Source of the DNA: Verrucomicrobiota bacterium
GTDB taxonomy: Bacteria > Verrucomicrobiota > Verrucomicrobiia > Opitutales > Opitutaceae
NCBI GenBank assembly: GCA_023386835.1
Contig: JAEWIY010000160.1
Location: forward strand, 1-35,736
Direction of reading: 5' to 3'
DNA length: 35,736 nucleotides
Within the stretch, counting starts at the first letter, position 1, and every line of letters starts with the position of its first letter. The notes beneath the pieces are model-generated. The model worked only from the letters and a program-made list of their open reading frames with translations. It was not told the origin of the DNA and did not search any database. Below, piece by piece: positions 1 to 8,493 of the stretch. The translations under genes and the position numbers were made by a program.

Positions 1-9
1 GCGCTGAGG

Positions 10-39
10 GGCGGGCGCAGAAAGCGCCTGCCGTTCTTT
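10..39. terminator. Hairpin, possible bidirectional terminator
   Basis: A 9-bp stem (10-18 pairing with 24-32, one G-T pair) encloses a 5-base loop and is followed on the plus strand by a T-rich stretch (33-39). It lies just past the stop codon of the minus-strand propeller gene, so it could end that transcript as well as one arriving from the left edge. Only sequence symmetry supports this. Confidence 0.4.
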
Positions 40-56
40 GTTGCAGCCGCCGCTGG

Positions 57-1352
57 TCAGCGGGGCGTCGGCAGCGAGACCTGAAGCAGGGCGCCGTTGC
101 GACCGTCGTCGCCACTTTCGTGATACCCGAAATACATGCGGCCCTGGTCGTCGATGACCCCGGCGCCGGTGATCCGGCCATTGCGGTCTTCACCACCCAC
201 GGTGCCGCTGCTGCCATTGATCTCGGCGGTGAAATCGGCGACCTGGCGGCGCTTGCCGGACGCCACCTCGTATTCATAGACGCGCAGAGCCGGCGCGACG
301 CTCAGGCGGCTGGGGAACGTGTAGAGGCGAGACTCGTCCGACGAGAGGGCCATCGCGTAGCAGGTCCGGACGGTGATGCCGGCCTCGATCTGGTCCGGCG
401 GCAGCAACGAGCCGAGTTGCTCCAGCCGTTCGTCGGCCGTGTGAAAAACATAAAGCGTGCCGAACGTATCCACCAAGTAGATGCGCTGCCCGTCCTTCGT
501 CCGCAGCGCCCCGTAGATCATGCCGAAGTTGTAACGGTACGGCGTCTCCGTGATCTTCTCCGTCGCCAGGTCGAACACGTACATGGGGGCGGGGCGTGAG
601 TCATAGTAGGAGAAGTACACCTTGCCGGAATCGGTGCTGAAGATCTGCCGGGACGGCTTCCCGCGTTTGCGATGACGGTCCACGCCTTGGTAGAACCGCG
701 TCGTGCCCGATTTGAGGTCGTGGATCACGATGTCACCAAACGGAAACGTGATGCCCGCCAGCTTGTTCTGCTTGGGCATGACGCTGAGGCCGATGATGCC
801 CTGTTGCGCCACCGAAATGCCACCGGCGTCACCCTTGCTGAGATCGGAAAACGTGCCGGTGGTCAGGTCGTACGAGTAGATGTGCCCGCCGCGGCGCTTC
901 GCCAGGTCGATCGCGCCCTCGTATTGATGGTAGTCGTGCGAGGAGAAGTAGAACTTGCCGTCGTGCTCATGAAACCCGACGTGCGTCTTGGCGATGGTTT
1001 CGCCCGGAAGGAGATTGCCATCGTTCCGGCTGATCTCGCGCAACGTCGCCAGACGCTCACGACCACCCGTGCGGGTGTCGTAGCGGAAGATGATCGTGTC
1101 AAACGGGTGCTTGTCGCTCTGGTCGCTCAGCGCGATGTAGACGCGCTGTTCGCCGTCGATTCCCACGCCATCCCAGCAGGTCGTCAGTCGTGCGTCGTCC
1201 GGTTTCAGGTCTTCAAACCGGATGACCTTCACCGACGGTTTCGCGATCGTCTCCGTGGAGGTCGCGGCCGGAGCGGCTGCGAGAGAATTCCAGCCGAGCG
1301 CGCCGGCGAGGAGGAAAACAAACGGGTGAGGAAGGGAGCGTCGCAAGATCAT
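57..1352 (-). CDS. Secreted beta-propeller-like protein
   Basis: A 431-residue protein, exported by a Sec-type signal peptide (basic MILRR start, hydrophobic stretch, then an Ala-rich cleavage region near residue 27). An open frame extends 24 codons upstream, but the ATG at 1352 is preferred because it puts the signal peptide at the N-terminus. The mature part is built from repeated units in which a short strand with a YxYD- or YxFD-type motif follows a turn, for example IFRYDTRTG, IYSYDLTTG and MYVFDLATE. This is typical of a six- to eight-bladed propeller of the SMP-30 or YncE kind. No catalytic or metal-binding set could be assigned, so the ligand is unknown. It is transcribed towards the window edge, downstream of another secreted protein with a 264-base gap, so cotranscription is uncertain. 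Confidence 0.75.
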   Translation of the reverse strand: MILRRSLPHPFVFLLAGALGWNSLAAAPAATSTETIAKPSVKVIRFEDLKPDDARLTTCWDGVGIDGEQRVYIALSDQSDKHPFDTIIFRYDTRTGGRERLATLREISRNDGNLLPGETIAKTHVGFHEHDGKFYFSSHDYHQYEGAIDLAKRRGGHIYSYDLTTGTFSDLSKGDAGGISVAQQGIIGLSVMPKQNKLAGITFPFGDIVIHDLKSGTTRFYQGVDRHRKRGKPSRQIFSTDSGKVYFSYYDSRPAPMYVFDLATEKITETPYRYNFGMIYGALRTKDGQRIYLVDTFGTLYVFHTADERLEQLGSLLPPDQIEAGITVRTCYAMALSSDESRLYTFPSRLSVAPALRVYEYEVASGKRRQVADFTAEINGSSGTVGGEDRNGRITGAGVIDDQGRMYFGYHESGDDGRNGALLQVSLPTPR

Positions 1353-1616
1353 CGGGGGGCTTGGGCCAGTCGGGAAACGGCGCCAGTGAGGGCCGCGGTC
1401 CGGTCGGTGACAAGCGTAATCCAACGCGCATGTGAACCCACCGGCCTTTTCGTGCCGGCCTCGGGCCAGGAGACGACGACAAGTTGGCCGATACGAGGCC
1501 CTCCAATGCGCATCGGGGCTGTGGACCCTAAGCGCCCATCCGCCGGCAGCACAGGCGAGGGCGGAACTTAAGCGCAGGCGGACCTTGCGCGCTCGTGTCC
1601 CGGGGCTCCCGAGGAG

Positions 1617-2237
1617 TTACGGCGCCGGTGTGCCCGTCGGTTTCGCCAGCAGGAGATCCGGGAGCCGATTGTTGTTCAGGGTGCCGGAGGCGAAGAAAGC
1701 CGCTCGGACACTGAACTCGGCTGGAGCATCATCCTTGAAACGGAACCACAGAATGTACCGCTCGCCGGGACTCAGCGCGCGGCTGTCGAGCCGCTGAAAG
1801 GTGACATCGCCAGTGCTCTCCGGCAGCAGGCTTTGGGCTTGGGGCAGCCGCGCCTTGGGGCGACGGACGAAATCGCGAAACCCGTTCATGTCGCCGCGCT
1901 CGCGGAGAATGTACCAGCTGGCCAGATTGGCGGGTGCAACCAACGCCCAGCCAAAACTCGTCTTGGCCGACGGCGCGGTGATGACCACGCCGTCGAAACG
2001 CTGGCCTTCGATCACGACGGGATCACGGTTCAGCGAGAGGGTCTGTTCGAGGACTTCGCCGATCGGGTGGTCGGCCGGCACGAGTACCGGCAGCTTCTCG
2101 ATGCGTCCGCGCAATTCCGCCGACATCAGACCGATGATGCGGAGCTGCTCCGCTTCGCCGGCCGCCGGGGCGGCCCCGGACGCAAACACGAGCGAAAGCA
2201 GAAACAGGGCAACGAGGCTACGGTGACGCAGGGGCAT
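1617..2237 (-). CDS. Secreted protein of unknown function
   Basis: A 206-residue protein. The open frame runs far upstream, but that part is antisense to the PolX gene. The ATG at 2237 gives a clean signal peptide (MPLRHRSL, then a hydrophobic core, then an Ala-rich cleavage region near residue 26). The mature protein is probably periplasmic or secreted. It contains a beta-rich middle (residues about 75-115, including FDGVVI and SFGWALV) and a C-terminal half with YILWFRFKDD, reminiscent of a small Ig-like or lipocalin-like fold, but I do not recognise the family. It starts 87 bases from the divergent polX start, so the two share a short promoter region. Both start codons and the strand are supported by the absence of any competing frame with comparable composition. 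Confidence 0.7.
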   Translation of the reverse strand: MPLRHRSLVALFLLSLVFASGAAPAAGEAEQLRIIGLMSAELRGRIEKLPVLVPADHPIGEVLEQTLSLNRDPVVIEGQRFDGVVITAPSAKTSFGWALVAPANLASWYILRERGDMNGFRDFVRRPKARLPQAQSLLPESTGDVTFQRLDSRALSPGERYILWFRFKDDAPAEFSVRAAFFASGTLNNNRLPDLLLAKPTGTPAP

Positions 2238-2324
2238 GGGATATGCGTGAGAGACGGAAGTGCGCGGGGTAGGGAGAGAGCGGCACCGGGCTGAAACCGC
2301 GTCAACGATGAAGACGCGTGCGCG

Positions 2325-4076
2325 GTGCCGGTGCGGCACTCTTCGGGGCGTGCCGAGTCCAAGCAGCGCGTGGCGCCCAAGACTGCTCGACCCGAGCCCC
2401 TGACGAATCATGCCATCGCGCGCCAACTTCTCACGCTGGCACAGGCGCTCCAAGCCTCCGGGGACAATCCATTCAAGGTGCGCGCGTATCGACGGGCCGC
2501 GGAAACGGTGGCCGGCAGCGCGGAAAGTGTGGCGGATTGGGCGGCGGCCGGCCGGGACCTCACGCGGTTGCCGGGCGTGGGCAAGGGAATTGCGGCCACG
2601 TTGCAAGAGATCGTTTCCCGGGGAGGTCAGCTCGCGCAGCTCGACCATCTGATGGCCTCGGCTCCACCCGAGGTGGTCGCCACTCACGCCTATCCTCGGC
2701 TGGATCCACAAAAAGTCGCTCGCGCCTTCCAGAAGCTCGGACTGAAAACAGCTGACGAACTGGCGGAGGCTTTGGCGACAGGACGTCTGAGCCCGCTCGG
2801 ACGCGATCTGGAGGATCACGTGCGTCGCGCGCTGTCGGATACAAATCCCCTTCTGCTGATCGACGCCGATGCGCTCGCCCGGCAGCTGGTGCAGCACCTC
2901 ACCGCCTCGCGCGAGGTCCCGCGGGTCGAGGTGGTGGGCGCCGTGCGTCGGCGGGTCGAGGTGATTGAGGAGATCGAACTTCTCGTTGATCGAGCCGAAT
3001 GGGAAACTGCCGTCGCACGGCTCGCCCGGTTCGGCGGAGGTCTGCCACCGGTGGCCGTGCAGCCCGATCGAGCCACCTTTCAGTTGCCGGAATCGGTGTT
3101 GGTCACGCTGCACGGGGGCGCCTCGGAGAAATGGGGATTGGCGCTGATCCTCACCACGGGAGCCCCGGCGCATCTGGACAAGCTCGAGTCGCACACAGGA
3201 CCGCTGAGCCGCTGGACTCGGAAGGGACGTCCCTTAAAAACAGAGGAGGAAGCGTATGCGCAGCACGGACTGGCTTGGATCCCGCCCGAACTGCGCGAGG
3301 GTCGGGAAGAGGTGGAACTCGCCGCCCGGGGAAAGCTCCCGCAGTTGGTGGAGCGATCGGAGATTCGCGGTGAATTGCACGCGCACACCGTCGCGAGTGA
3401 CGGCGGGAATACGATCGAGCAGATGGTCGCAGCGGCGAAGGCGCTCGGTTACAGGTATCTCGGCGTCACCGATCATTCGGAGAGCCTGAAGATCGCCGGC
3501 GGCCTGACCGTCCGCCGGCTGCGCTCCCAGCTGGAAAAGATCGACCGGCTGAATCAGACGTTATCCGGTTTCCGAATACTGAAGAGCGCGGAGGTCGACA
3601 TCCTTGCGGACGGACGCCTGGACTATCCGGACGAGGTGCTGCGGGAGCTCGACTATACCATCTGTTCCATCCATTCGCGCTTTCGGCTCAGCGGGCAGGA
3701 GCAAACCGAGCGGCTGCTCCGCGCGATGGACCATCCGGCGTTCACCATCCTGGGGCATGCCACCGGTCGAAAGCTGCTGCGCCGACCGGGCTACACGTTT
3801 GATTTTGAGCGCGTTCTGGCTCACGCCCGCAGCCGCGGTTGTTTTTTCGAGATCAACGCCAGCCCGGAGCGGCTCGATCTGGGCGTGGAACAGGTGAGGG
3901 CCGCCGCCGCGTCAGGCGTAAAAATAGCAGTCTGCACGGACGCCCATCACGTGCGCGAACTCGATTGGATGGCGGGCGGAGTCGAGGTGGCCCGCCGAGC
4001 CGGGTTAAGCCGCGCCGATGTGTTGAACACGCTGCCGTGGTCCCGACTGCAGAAGCTTCTTCGGCGCGGCCGCTGA
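2325..4076 (+). CDS. polX: PolX-family protein with PHP domain, polymerase site degenerate
   Basis: 583 residues, the usual size for bacterial PolX. The order is an N-terminal 8-kDa-like region with helix-hairpin-helix (LPGVGKGIA, residues 82-90), a nucleotidyltransferase palm, then a C-terminal PHP phosphoesterase domain from about residue 347. The PHP metal ligands are all visible: LHAH (351-354), VTDHS, SAEVD, SIHS, LGHA and CTDAH. Family X polymerases carry a G-S-x-R-R...D-x-D motif. Here residues 205-221 read GAVRRRVEVIEEIELLV, so the Ser is Ala and both catalytic Asp are Glu (216, 218). The third catalytic Asp, normally in VDLR, appears as Thr261 in VTLH. The protein is therefore probably a PHP-type 3'-5' exonuclease or phosphatase that keeps the polymerase fold for DNA binding; this is inference. 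The start is GTG at 2325 (GTG at 2331 is also possible); an in-frame stop at 2292 bounds it upstream. Confidence 0.9.
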   Translation: MPVRHSSGRAESKQRVAPKTARPEPLTNHAIARQLLTLAQALQASGDNPFKVRAYRRAAETVAGSAESVADWAAAGRDLTRLPGVGKGIAATLQEIVSRGGQLAQLDHLMASAPPEVVATHAYPRLDPQKVARAFQKLGLKTADELAEALATGRLSPLGRDLEDHVRRALSDTNPLLLIDADALARQLVQHLTASREVPRVEVVGAVRRRVEVIEEIELLVDRAEWETAVARLARFGGGLPPVAVQPDRATFQLPESVLVTLHGGASEKWGLALILTTGAPAHLDKLESHTGPLSRWTRKGRPLKTEEEAYAQHGLAWIPPELREGREEVELAARGKLPQLVERSEIRGELHAHTVASDGGNTIEQMVAAAKALGYRYLGVTDHSESLKIAGGLTVRRLRSQLEKIDRLNQTLSGFRILKSAEVDILADGRLDYPDEVLRELDYTICSIHSRFRLSGQEQTERLLRAMDHPAFTILGHATGRKLLRRPGYTFDFERVLAHARSRGCFFEINASPERLDLGVEQVRAAAASGVKIAVCTDAHHVRELDWMAGGVEVARRAGLSRADVLNTLPWSRLQKLLRRGR

Positions 4077-4218
4077 GGTGGGATCGCGGCAGACTCACTA
4101 CGCCCGTGGGGGCGCCCGGGGCGCCTGAAAGCCAAGAGAAGGATTTCGGTTTCGAGTGTCCGCCCGGCGCGCGGTCGTTCGTCTGGCTCTTGACGACTGA
4201 TCGATTCCCACGACTTCC

Positions 4219-4947
4219 ATGAGCACTACAACCATCCCGCATCCCCAAGTCGTTTCGCGTGCCCAATGGCGCGCGGAGCGGCTCGAACTCCTGCAGAAAG
4301 AAAAGACCGCGACGCGTGAACGTGATCGGGTCAGCGCCATCCGCCGCCGCCTGCCGATGGTGCGGCTCGAAACCCACTATCAGTTCGAAGGGCCTGATGG
4401 TCCACGAGACTTGGCGCAACTCTTCGAAGGCCGCCGGCAGCTGATCATTTATCATTTTATGTTCGATCCAGCCTGGGAGAAGGGCTGCCCCGGTTGCACG
4501 GGTTTCGTCGACTCGTTGGGCGACCTTTCCCTTTTGGCGGAGCGCGAAACGAGCTTCGCGCTGATCTCACGGGCGCCGTACGAGAAGCTGGCGCGTTACC
4601 GGGAGGAACGTGGCTGGCGGCTCCCGTGGTACTCGTCGTTCGGAAGCCCGTTCAACTATGACTTCCACGTCACCTTGGACGAGGCGGTGGGGCCGGTGGA
4701 GTACAACTATCGCTCCAAGGCCGAACTTTTGGAAAAGGATCCGCAGCAGCAGCCGTCCGGCGAAGCCCACGGGTTAAGCGTCTTCTTCCGGATGGGCGAC
4801 GAGCTGTTTCACACCTACTCCAGCTATGCGCGCGGCGTGGAGAATCTGACGGACTCCTACAGCCTGCTCGACGTCACGCCGTATGGCCGGCAGGAGGATT
4901 GGGAAGACTCGCCGGATGGCTGGCCGCAACGACCCACCTACGGCTAA
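4219..4947 (+). CDS. DUF899 thioredoxin-like protein
   Basis: 242 residues, cytoplasmic, with no signal peptide or membrane segment. It matches the DUF899 family, a thioredoxin-fold group of unknown substrate. Visible family landmarks are the opening VVSRAQWRAERLELLQKEK helix, the LIIYHFMFDP strand, the GCPGC redox-type motif (residues about 91-95), the YNYD-like segment near FNYDFHV, and the FFRMGDELFHTYSSYARG stretch close to the C-terminus. The Cys-Pro-Gly-Cys pair sits where thioredoxins have CGPC, so a disulfide or peroxide function is plausible but not demonstrated. It follows polX by 142 bases on the same strand with no clear terminator between. The start ATG at 4219 fits the normal N-terminus of the family. 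Confidence 0.85.
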   Translation: MSTTTIPHPQVVSRAQWRAERLELLQKEKTATRERDRVSAIRRRLPMVRLETHYQFEGPDGPRDLAQLFEGRRQLIIYHFMFDPAWEKGCPGCTGFVDSLGDLSLLAERETSFALISRAPYEKLARYREERGWRLPWYSSFGSPFNYDFHVTLDEAVGPVEYNYRSKAELLEKDPQQQPSGEAHGLSVFFRMGDELFHTYSSYARGVENLTDSYSLLDVTPYGRQEDWEDSPDGWPQRPTYG

Positions 4948-5071
4948 ACGCCGGTGCCAACCGCGCTCGGGGTGTACGCACACGCGCGGCCGTTTCGATC
5001 ATCGCGCCGACGATCCGACTGGCAGATGCTTTGCCCAACCGTCCGGATCGGCGCCCGGATCGGTCGCGGCG

Positions 5072-5164
5072 CCGCTGAGCGCGCGGTTCTTCGATACGTT
5101 GCTGGGTTGTACCGTGGGGCTGGCCGGCGGCATTGCCCTGCACAGCCCACGGTTTCGCACTTGA
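5072..5164 (+). pseudogene. Possible C-terminal scrap of a FUSC-type transporter
   Basis: In the 316-base gap after the DUF899 gene, a plus-strand frame ends with about 28 residues containing RFFDTLLGCTVGLAGG before a stop at 5164. This resembles the last transmembrane segment of fusaric-acid-resistance (FUSC) membrane proteins, which typically have an R-x-x-DT-x-x-G-x-x-x-A-L pattern. Upstream the frame is low-complexity and does not look like transporter sequence. If the match is right, this is a deletion remnant. The rest of 4948-5263 shows nothing I can call. Confidence 0.3.
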
Positions 5165-5263
5165 TTCGGGCAAGGGTTGCGTCGCGCGCTCACACCGCTG
5201 ACACCGATGCGGCGCGCGACCACCGGAGGGGCCTCCCGGTTCGACGGGTGGCCGATGAGCCGC

Positions 5264-5626
5264 TCAGGCTTCCGGAATGATGTCGAGGGGAAGCACGAAA
5301 CGCTTGCGCTGGAAATCGGTGCCGAGCCCGGCGACTTCAAAGCGCCACTCCTTGAAAACCCGCGCGACCTGCGTCTTCACGTCATCGTCGACGGTGGAGC
5401 GCACCTTGACGTCCTTTGGCTGGCCTTGCTCATCAAGCGAGAACTCAACCTTCACGACACGGCGGTGGAAATCGCGCGGCAGCATCGACGGGTTGACGAT
5501 CTTCGTCGCCACCGGCGTCAGCGCGTCGGTCTTGGGCGCGTGGGGAGAGGAGACGCGGGAGGCGAAAGCCGAGCTGGCCAGGCCGAGGGAGATCAGTGCA
5601 ACAAGGAGGGAGCGGGAGTGGTGCAT
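5264..5626 (-). CDS. Small secreted TonB-C-like protein
   Basis: A 120-residue protein with a clear signal peptide (MHHSRSLL, hydrophobic core, cleavage after SAFA near residue 21). The frame opens 23 codons earlier, but the ATG at 5626 is chosen because it begins the signal peptide. The mature region has the TonB C-terminal pattern: VVKVEFSLDEQGQPKDVKV followed by a helix and KEWRFEVA. There is no N-terminal membrane anchor or Pro-rich linker, so it is a stand-alone periplasmic TonB_C-like domain rather than a working energy transducer. Its partner is unknown. It stands alone, with an AT-rich upstream region on its own strand. Function remains open. Confidence 0.75.
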   Translation of the reverse strand: MHHSRSLLVALISLGLASSAFASRVSSPHAPKTDALTPVATKIVNPSMLPRDFHRRVVKVEFSLDEQGQPKDVKVRSTVDDDVKTQVARVFKEWRFEVAGLGTDFQRKRFVLPLDIIPEA

Positions 5627-6151
5627 GGTATTCTTGGGGCTCGCGGAGCCAGATTGGGTTTGGGAGGCCGGACCGGGTGCTGGGTTCTCCAACACGCTAA
5701 AACGGTGGCCGAAAGACGTATTGCACGCTTCGTGCCAACTGGCTTGCGGAATCTTAAGCTACTTATCATTAGCTAGTTAAGTAAATCCGTATCAATTGAG
5801 CAATGACACTCGCGCCCGTGGCCGAATCGGATCCGAAACCCGGCTTTCCCACATCTGGGACGCCACCGTGGTGGCCCCGAAAAGTGGGCAACGATGGCGA
5901 GAGCGGTTGGCCTTTTCCGGTCCGCGCAGGCGCTTTCGTGGCCGTTCAAAGTGTATTCGGTTCAGCAGGACGGTCCCATGCACGCGGATCGTTCTCAGGG
6001 CGACGGCATCAGGGATGGGCCGTGGAATGGCCGACCTGACCGTCAGCCCGCGTTGAACTTGTTCTTCTCGCAAAGCATCGTTTGTTGACGCCTCGCCCCG
6101 CAAGAACGTCCGTCCAAGCGACCCGCTTCACCCTCCCTGGATCCTTGCCCC
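5627..6151. other. Intergenic region between TonB-C-like and GH43 genes
   Basis: A 525-base gap separating divergent genes. The part next to the TonB-C-like gene (about 5750-5800) is markedly AT-rich compared with the rest of the window and holds a candidate promoter and an imperfect inverted repeat (CTTAAGCTA with TAGCTAGTTAAG, about 5754-5782). The remainder (5800-6150) is GC-rich and open in several frames, but none has the composition or recognisable motifs of a gene. Confidence 0.5.
5751..5780 (-). promoter_or_regulatory. Candidate sigma-70-like promoter for the TonB-C-like gene
   Basis: Read on the minus strand, a TTAACT box (5775-5780) and a TAAGAT box (5751-5756) are separated by 18 bases, in one of the few AT-rich patches of the window. 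Each box matches the consensus at four of six positions. It would give a leader of roughly 115 bases before the ATG at 5626. Confidence 0.25.
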
Positions 6152-7264
6152 ATGACTTTGCTGAACCAGCTGCCTCTTCGCGCCTCGCTGCTCCGTTTAC
6201 ACGCCGTTTGTTGCCGGTGGTCGGCCCTGTTGCTCCTGGCTTCCGTCGTGTGGCTTGCGGACCTGCCCGGCCAAGGCACCCCCGCGCCGGGGACCCACCG
6301 TCCGTCCAATCGCAATACTTTCCGGACGGACGTGAAGCTGGCGGACGAACGGATGCGGGACTCCTGCATCTGGGTCGACGAGGCAGCGCAACAGTACTAT
6401 CTTGTCACAGCGTCGGGATACCGCGGCCCAAACGGCCGCGCGGCGGTGGTCGCATTCACGAGCCGGAATTTGCTATCATGGGAAGGCCCACGCGTGATCT
6501 TTGAAGTGCCGGCCGGTTTCTGGGCGCAGCGCGGAATCTGGGCGCCTGAACTGCACGCGTATCGGGGAAGGCACTACCTATTCCTGACTTTTAATACCGA
6601 CGACAAGCTGCCCGAACAGTGGAGAGACTGGCTTCCCCGGGTGAAGCGAGGATCGCAGGTCCTCGTCGCGGACTCACCACTCGGACCCTTTCAGCCCTTC
6701 GCCAACGAAGCGACCCTGCCGATGGACATGATGACGCTCGACGGCACGCTGTGGGAAGAGGACGGAATTCCGTACATGGTCTTCGCGCACGAGTGGGTCC
6801 AGATCAAGGACGGCACCATGGAGTATGTTCCCCTGACCGCTGACTTGTCGGCGACTGCGGGTGAGCCGAAGCGGCTCTTTCACGCCACCGACGCGCCTTG
6901 GGTGCGGAAGAACCGGGAGTTTGGCAGCGCGGTCACTGACGCGCCATGGTTGTATCGGACCAAGACAGGCCGGCTGCTGATGTTGTGGTCCAGCTTTGGC
7001 GAAGGAAACTACACCGTCGGAATTGCCCGCTCGCAATCGGATCGGTTGGCGGGCCCGTGGGAACAGGTGCCGGAACCGTTGTATGCCAGAGACGGCGGGC
7101 ACCCCATGCTTTTCCATCGCCTGGACGGGCAGCTGATGATGATCCTGCACAGCCCGAACAAGGACGTGGAGCGTTCCGTTCTCTTCGAAATGGAAGACCT
7201 CGGGGACACGCTGCGCGTTCGAGGGCGCTGGCCAGCCCCGGAAGCCCCCGACGGGAGCCGTTAG
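6152..7264 (+). CDS. Secreted glycoside hydrolase family 43 protein
   Basis: 370 residues with a long N-terminal export signal (hydrophobic stretch about 24-38), so the enzyme probably acts in the periplasm or outside. The rest is a five-bladed propeller glycosidase of family GH43, a group that attacks arabinofuranosyl, xylosyl or galactosyl linkages in plant polysaccharides. Visible landmarks are MRDSCIW with the likely base Asp70, IWAPEL (129-133), LDGTLWEEDG with the pKa-tuning Asp197, and MVFAHEW (209-215). The segment that usually carries the acid Glu in an EGP-like motif reads VTDAPWLYRT here, a variant I believe occurs in some GH43 subgroups. Substrate cannot be told from sequence. It stands alone; a GC hairpin follows at 7300. 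Confidence 0.87.
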   Translation: MTLLNQLPLRASLLRLHAVCCRWSALLLLASVVWLADLPGQGTPAPGTHRPSNRNTFRTDVKLADERMRDSCIWVDEAAQQYYLVTASGYRGPNGRAAVVAFTSRNLLSWEGPRVIFEVPAGFWAQRGIWAPELHAYRGRHYLFLTFNTDDKLPEQWRDWLPRVKRGSQVLVADSPLGPFQPFANEATLPMDMMTLDGTLWEEDGIPYMVFAHEWVQIKDGTMEYVPLTADLSATAGEPKRLFHATDAPWVRKNREFGSAVTDAPWLYRTKTGRLLMLWSSFGEGNYTVGIARSQSDRLAGPWEQVPEPLYARDGGHPMLFHRLDGQLMMILHSPNKDVERSVLFEMEDLGDTLRVRGRWPAPEAPDGSR

Positions 7265-7299
7265 TGGCGGCAGGGCGTCGTATCCCGATTCTAGCTACG

Positions 7300-7320
7300 T
7301 GACCGCCCGTGAAGCGGTCA
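7300..7320. terminator. Hairpin downstream of GH43 gene
   Basis: A perfect 7-bp stem (TGACCGC at 7300-7306 with GCGGTCA at 7314-7320) closes a 7-base loop 36 bases after the GH43 stop. There is no T-run, so termination strength is uncertain. The remaining gap to 7519 shows no convincing gene. Confidence 0.35.
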
Positions 7321-7519
7321 GAGCGGCTACCGGAGCGGGCGCATCGGGTCTCTGAAGGCAAAGCGGGGGGCGAACTCGACGACGCACCCCAGGAAAACGA
7401 AACGGGGCGCGATCCCAGCGCTCCCGGTGTCGGAAGGTGAGCTGTGGCGCGTCACGGGCAAATGGCAGCGCCTCCATCTATCCGTCGCCACCGGTTGACG
7501 CGGCGCGCGTGGGCGACAC

Positions 7520-7969
7520 TCAGGACGAATCCTTCGGGATGATCGTAATCGCGCCGCCTTTCTCCAGTACCGCGTACTGGATTTGATCCAGACGCTCGAG
7601 TCCCTGTAGTTCCCGGGCCGCCGCAAGGATGTCAGACTCATCCACGCGCGAACGGCGCATGCGGTCGGGCAGGGGTTTTCCGTCTTTCAGGATCACCAGC
7701 GGCACACTCTCGGTGATGCGTTCGAACCAGGGCGACCGATCCTTCAGCCACGTCATCAAAGTGTCACAAACGAAGAGCGTGGCGATGAGCAGGAAAGAGT
7801 TGGTGACGGAAAAGTCATCGCCCAGCAGCGCCTGCTGCGTCGTTTCGGCCACGATCAGCAGCATGACGAAGTCGAATGTGGTGATCTGAGCGAGCGAGCG
7901 TTTGCCGAACGCGCGAAACATCAGCAGCAGAAAACCGTAGACGAGCAGACCGCGGATAACAGCGTCCAT
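7520..7969 (-). CDS. YetF/DUF421 membrane protein
   Basis: 149 residues. The N-terminal half holds three membrane helices (about residues 5-21, 31-48 and 58-76), and the C-terminal half is the cytosolic DUF421 domain typical of YetF-like proteins (VPLVILKDGKP, then RVDESDILAAAREL, then QIQYAVLEKGGAITIIPK). The motif TTFDFVMLLIVAE at the second helix is a strong family mark. It is shorter than Bacillus YetF (about 230 residues), lacking the extended C-terminal part. Biochemical function is not established. It begins two bases after the stop of the upstream single-helix protein on the same strand, so the two are surely cotranscribed and may form one membrane complex. Confidence 0.88.
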   Translation of the reverse strand: MDAVIRGLLVYGFLLLMFRAFGKRSLAQITTFDFVMLLIVAETTQQALLGDDFSVTNSFLLIATLFVCDTLMTWLKDRSPWFERITESVPLVILKDGKPLPDRMRRSRVDESDILAAARELQGLERLDQIQYAVLEKGGAITIIPKDSS

Positions 7970-7971
7970 GG

Positions 7972-8493
7972 CTAGGGGTAAATGAAGGAGCTCACGTCGA
8001 CGTGCTCGCCGTCGGTCAGGCCGAGTTGCCCGCGTTCGCGCCCGATCGCATCGGCCGTGGCATGGACCGTGATCGGGGCGAGGGACTCGTCTGGCGAAGC
8101 GCGAAAACGCAGGTGCAGGCGACCCGATCCCAACCGCGTCGCCTCAGGCGTGGGGCTGATGCTGTTGATCGTGAGCGCGCGTGCGAGCGCCTCGTCGATC
8201 CAGAGCTCCAGGGAGCCGTCCCGCACGGCGGTTGGCGCCACCTGGATCACCAGCTTGTAAGCGGACTGGTTACGCGTGAAACGGGGATGCTCGACGATGA
8301 GGCTGCCGGACGGACTCACTGCGCGCGCGGTGCTGAGTGGGCCGCCGCCAAAAAGCCCGGCCAGAGCCGCCAGGATCAAGATCATGACGACGGTCTGGCC
8401 CAGTCGCTCCCAGAACCACGAACGTTTCTCGAACTCGATGTCTTCGCTGACCTCGAGCGAGCCGTGCAACGGTGGATCACGACGAGGTTTCAT
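7972..8493 (-). CDS. Single-pass membrane protein, partner of YetF-like gene
   Basis: 173 residues. The frame extends upstream into the antisense of addB, but the ATG at 8493 gives a sensible protein: a charged cytosolic tail (MKPRRDPPLH), one membrane helix at about 34-50 (VVMILILAALAGLFGG), and an extracytoplasmic beta-rich domain of about 120 residues (SLIVEHPRF, KLVIQVAP, SLELWIDEAL, RLHLRFRA). There are no cysteines or catalytic motifs. I do not recognise a named family. Its stop codon lies two bases before the YetF-like start codon, so it likely works with that protein at the membrane. Confidence 0.72.
   Translation of the reverse strand: MKPRRDPPLHGSLEVSEDIEFEKRSWFWERLGQTVVMILILAALAGLFGGGPLSTARAVSPSGSLIVEHPRFTRNQSAYKLVIQVAPTAVRDGSLELWIDEALARALTINSISPTPEATRLGSGRLHLRFRASPDESLAPITVHATADAIGRERGQLGLTDGEHVDVSSFIYP

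Noticed and set aside
5792..6103. Open frames on both strands in the gap before the GH43 gene
   Set aside because: Rich in Arg and Pro with no domain, start signal or neighbour support.
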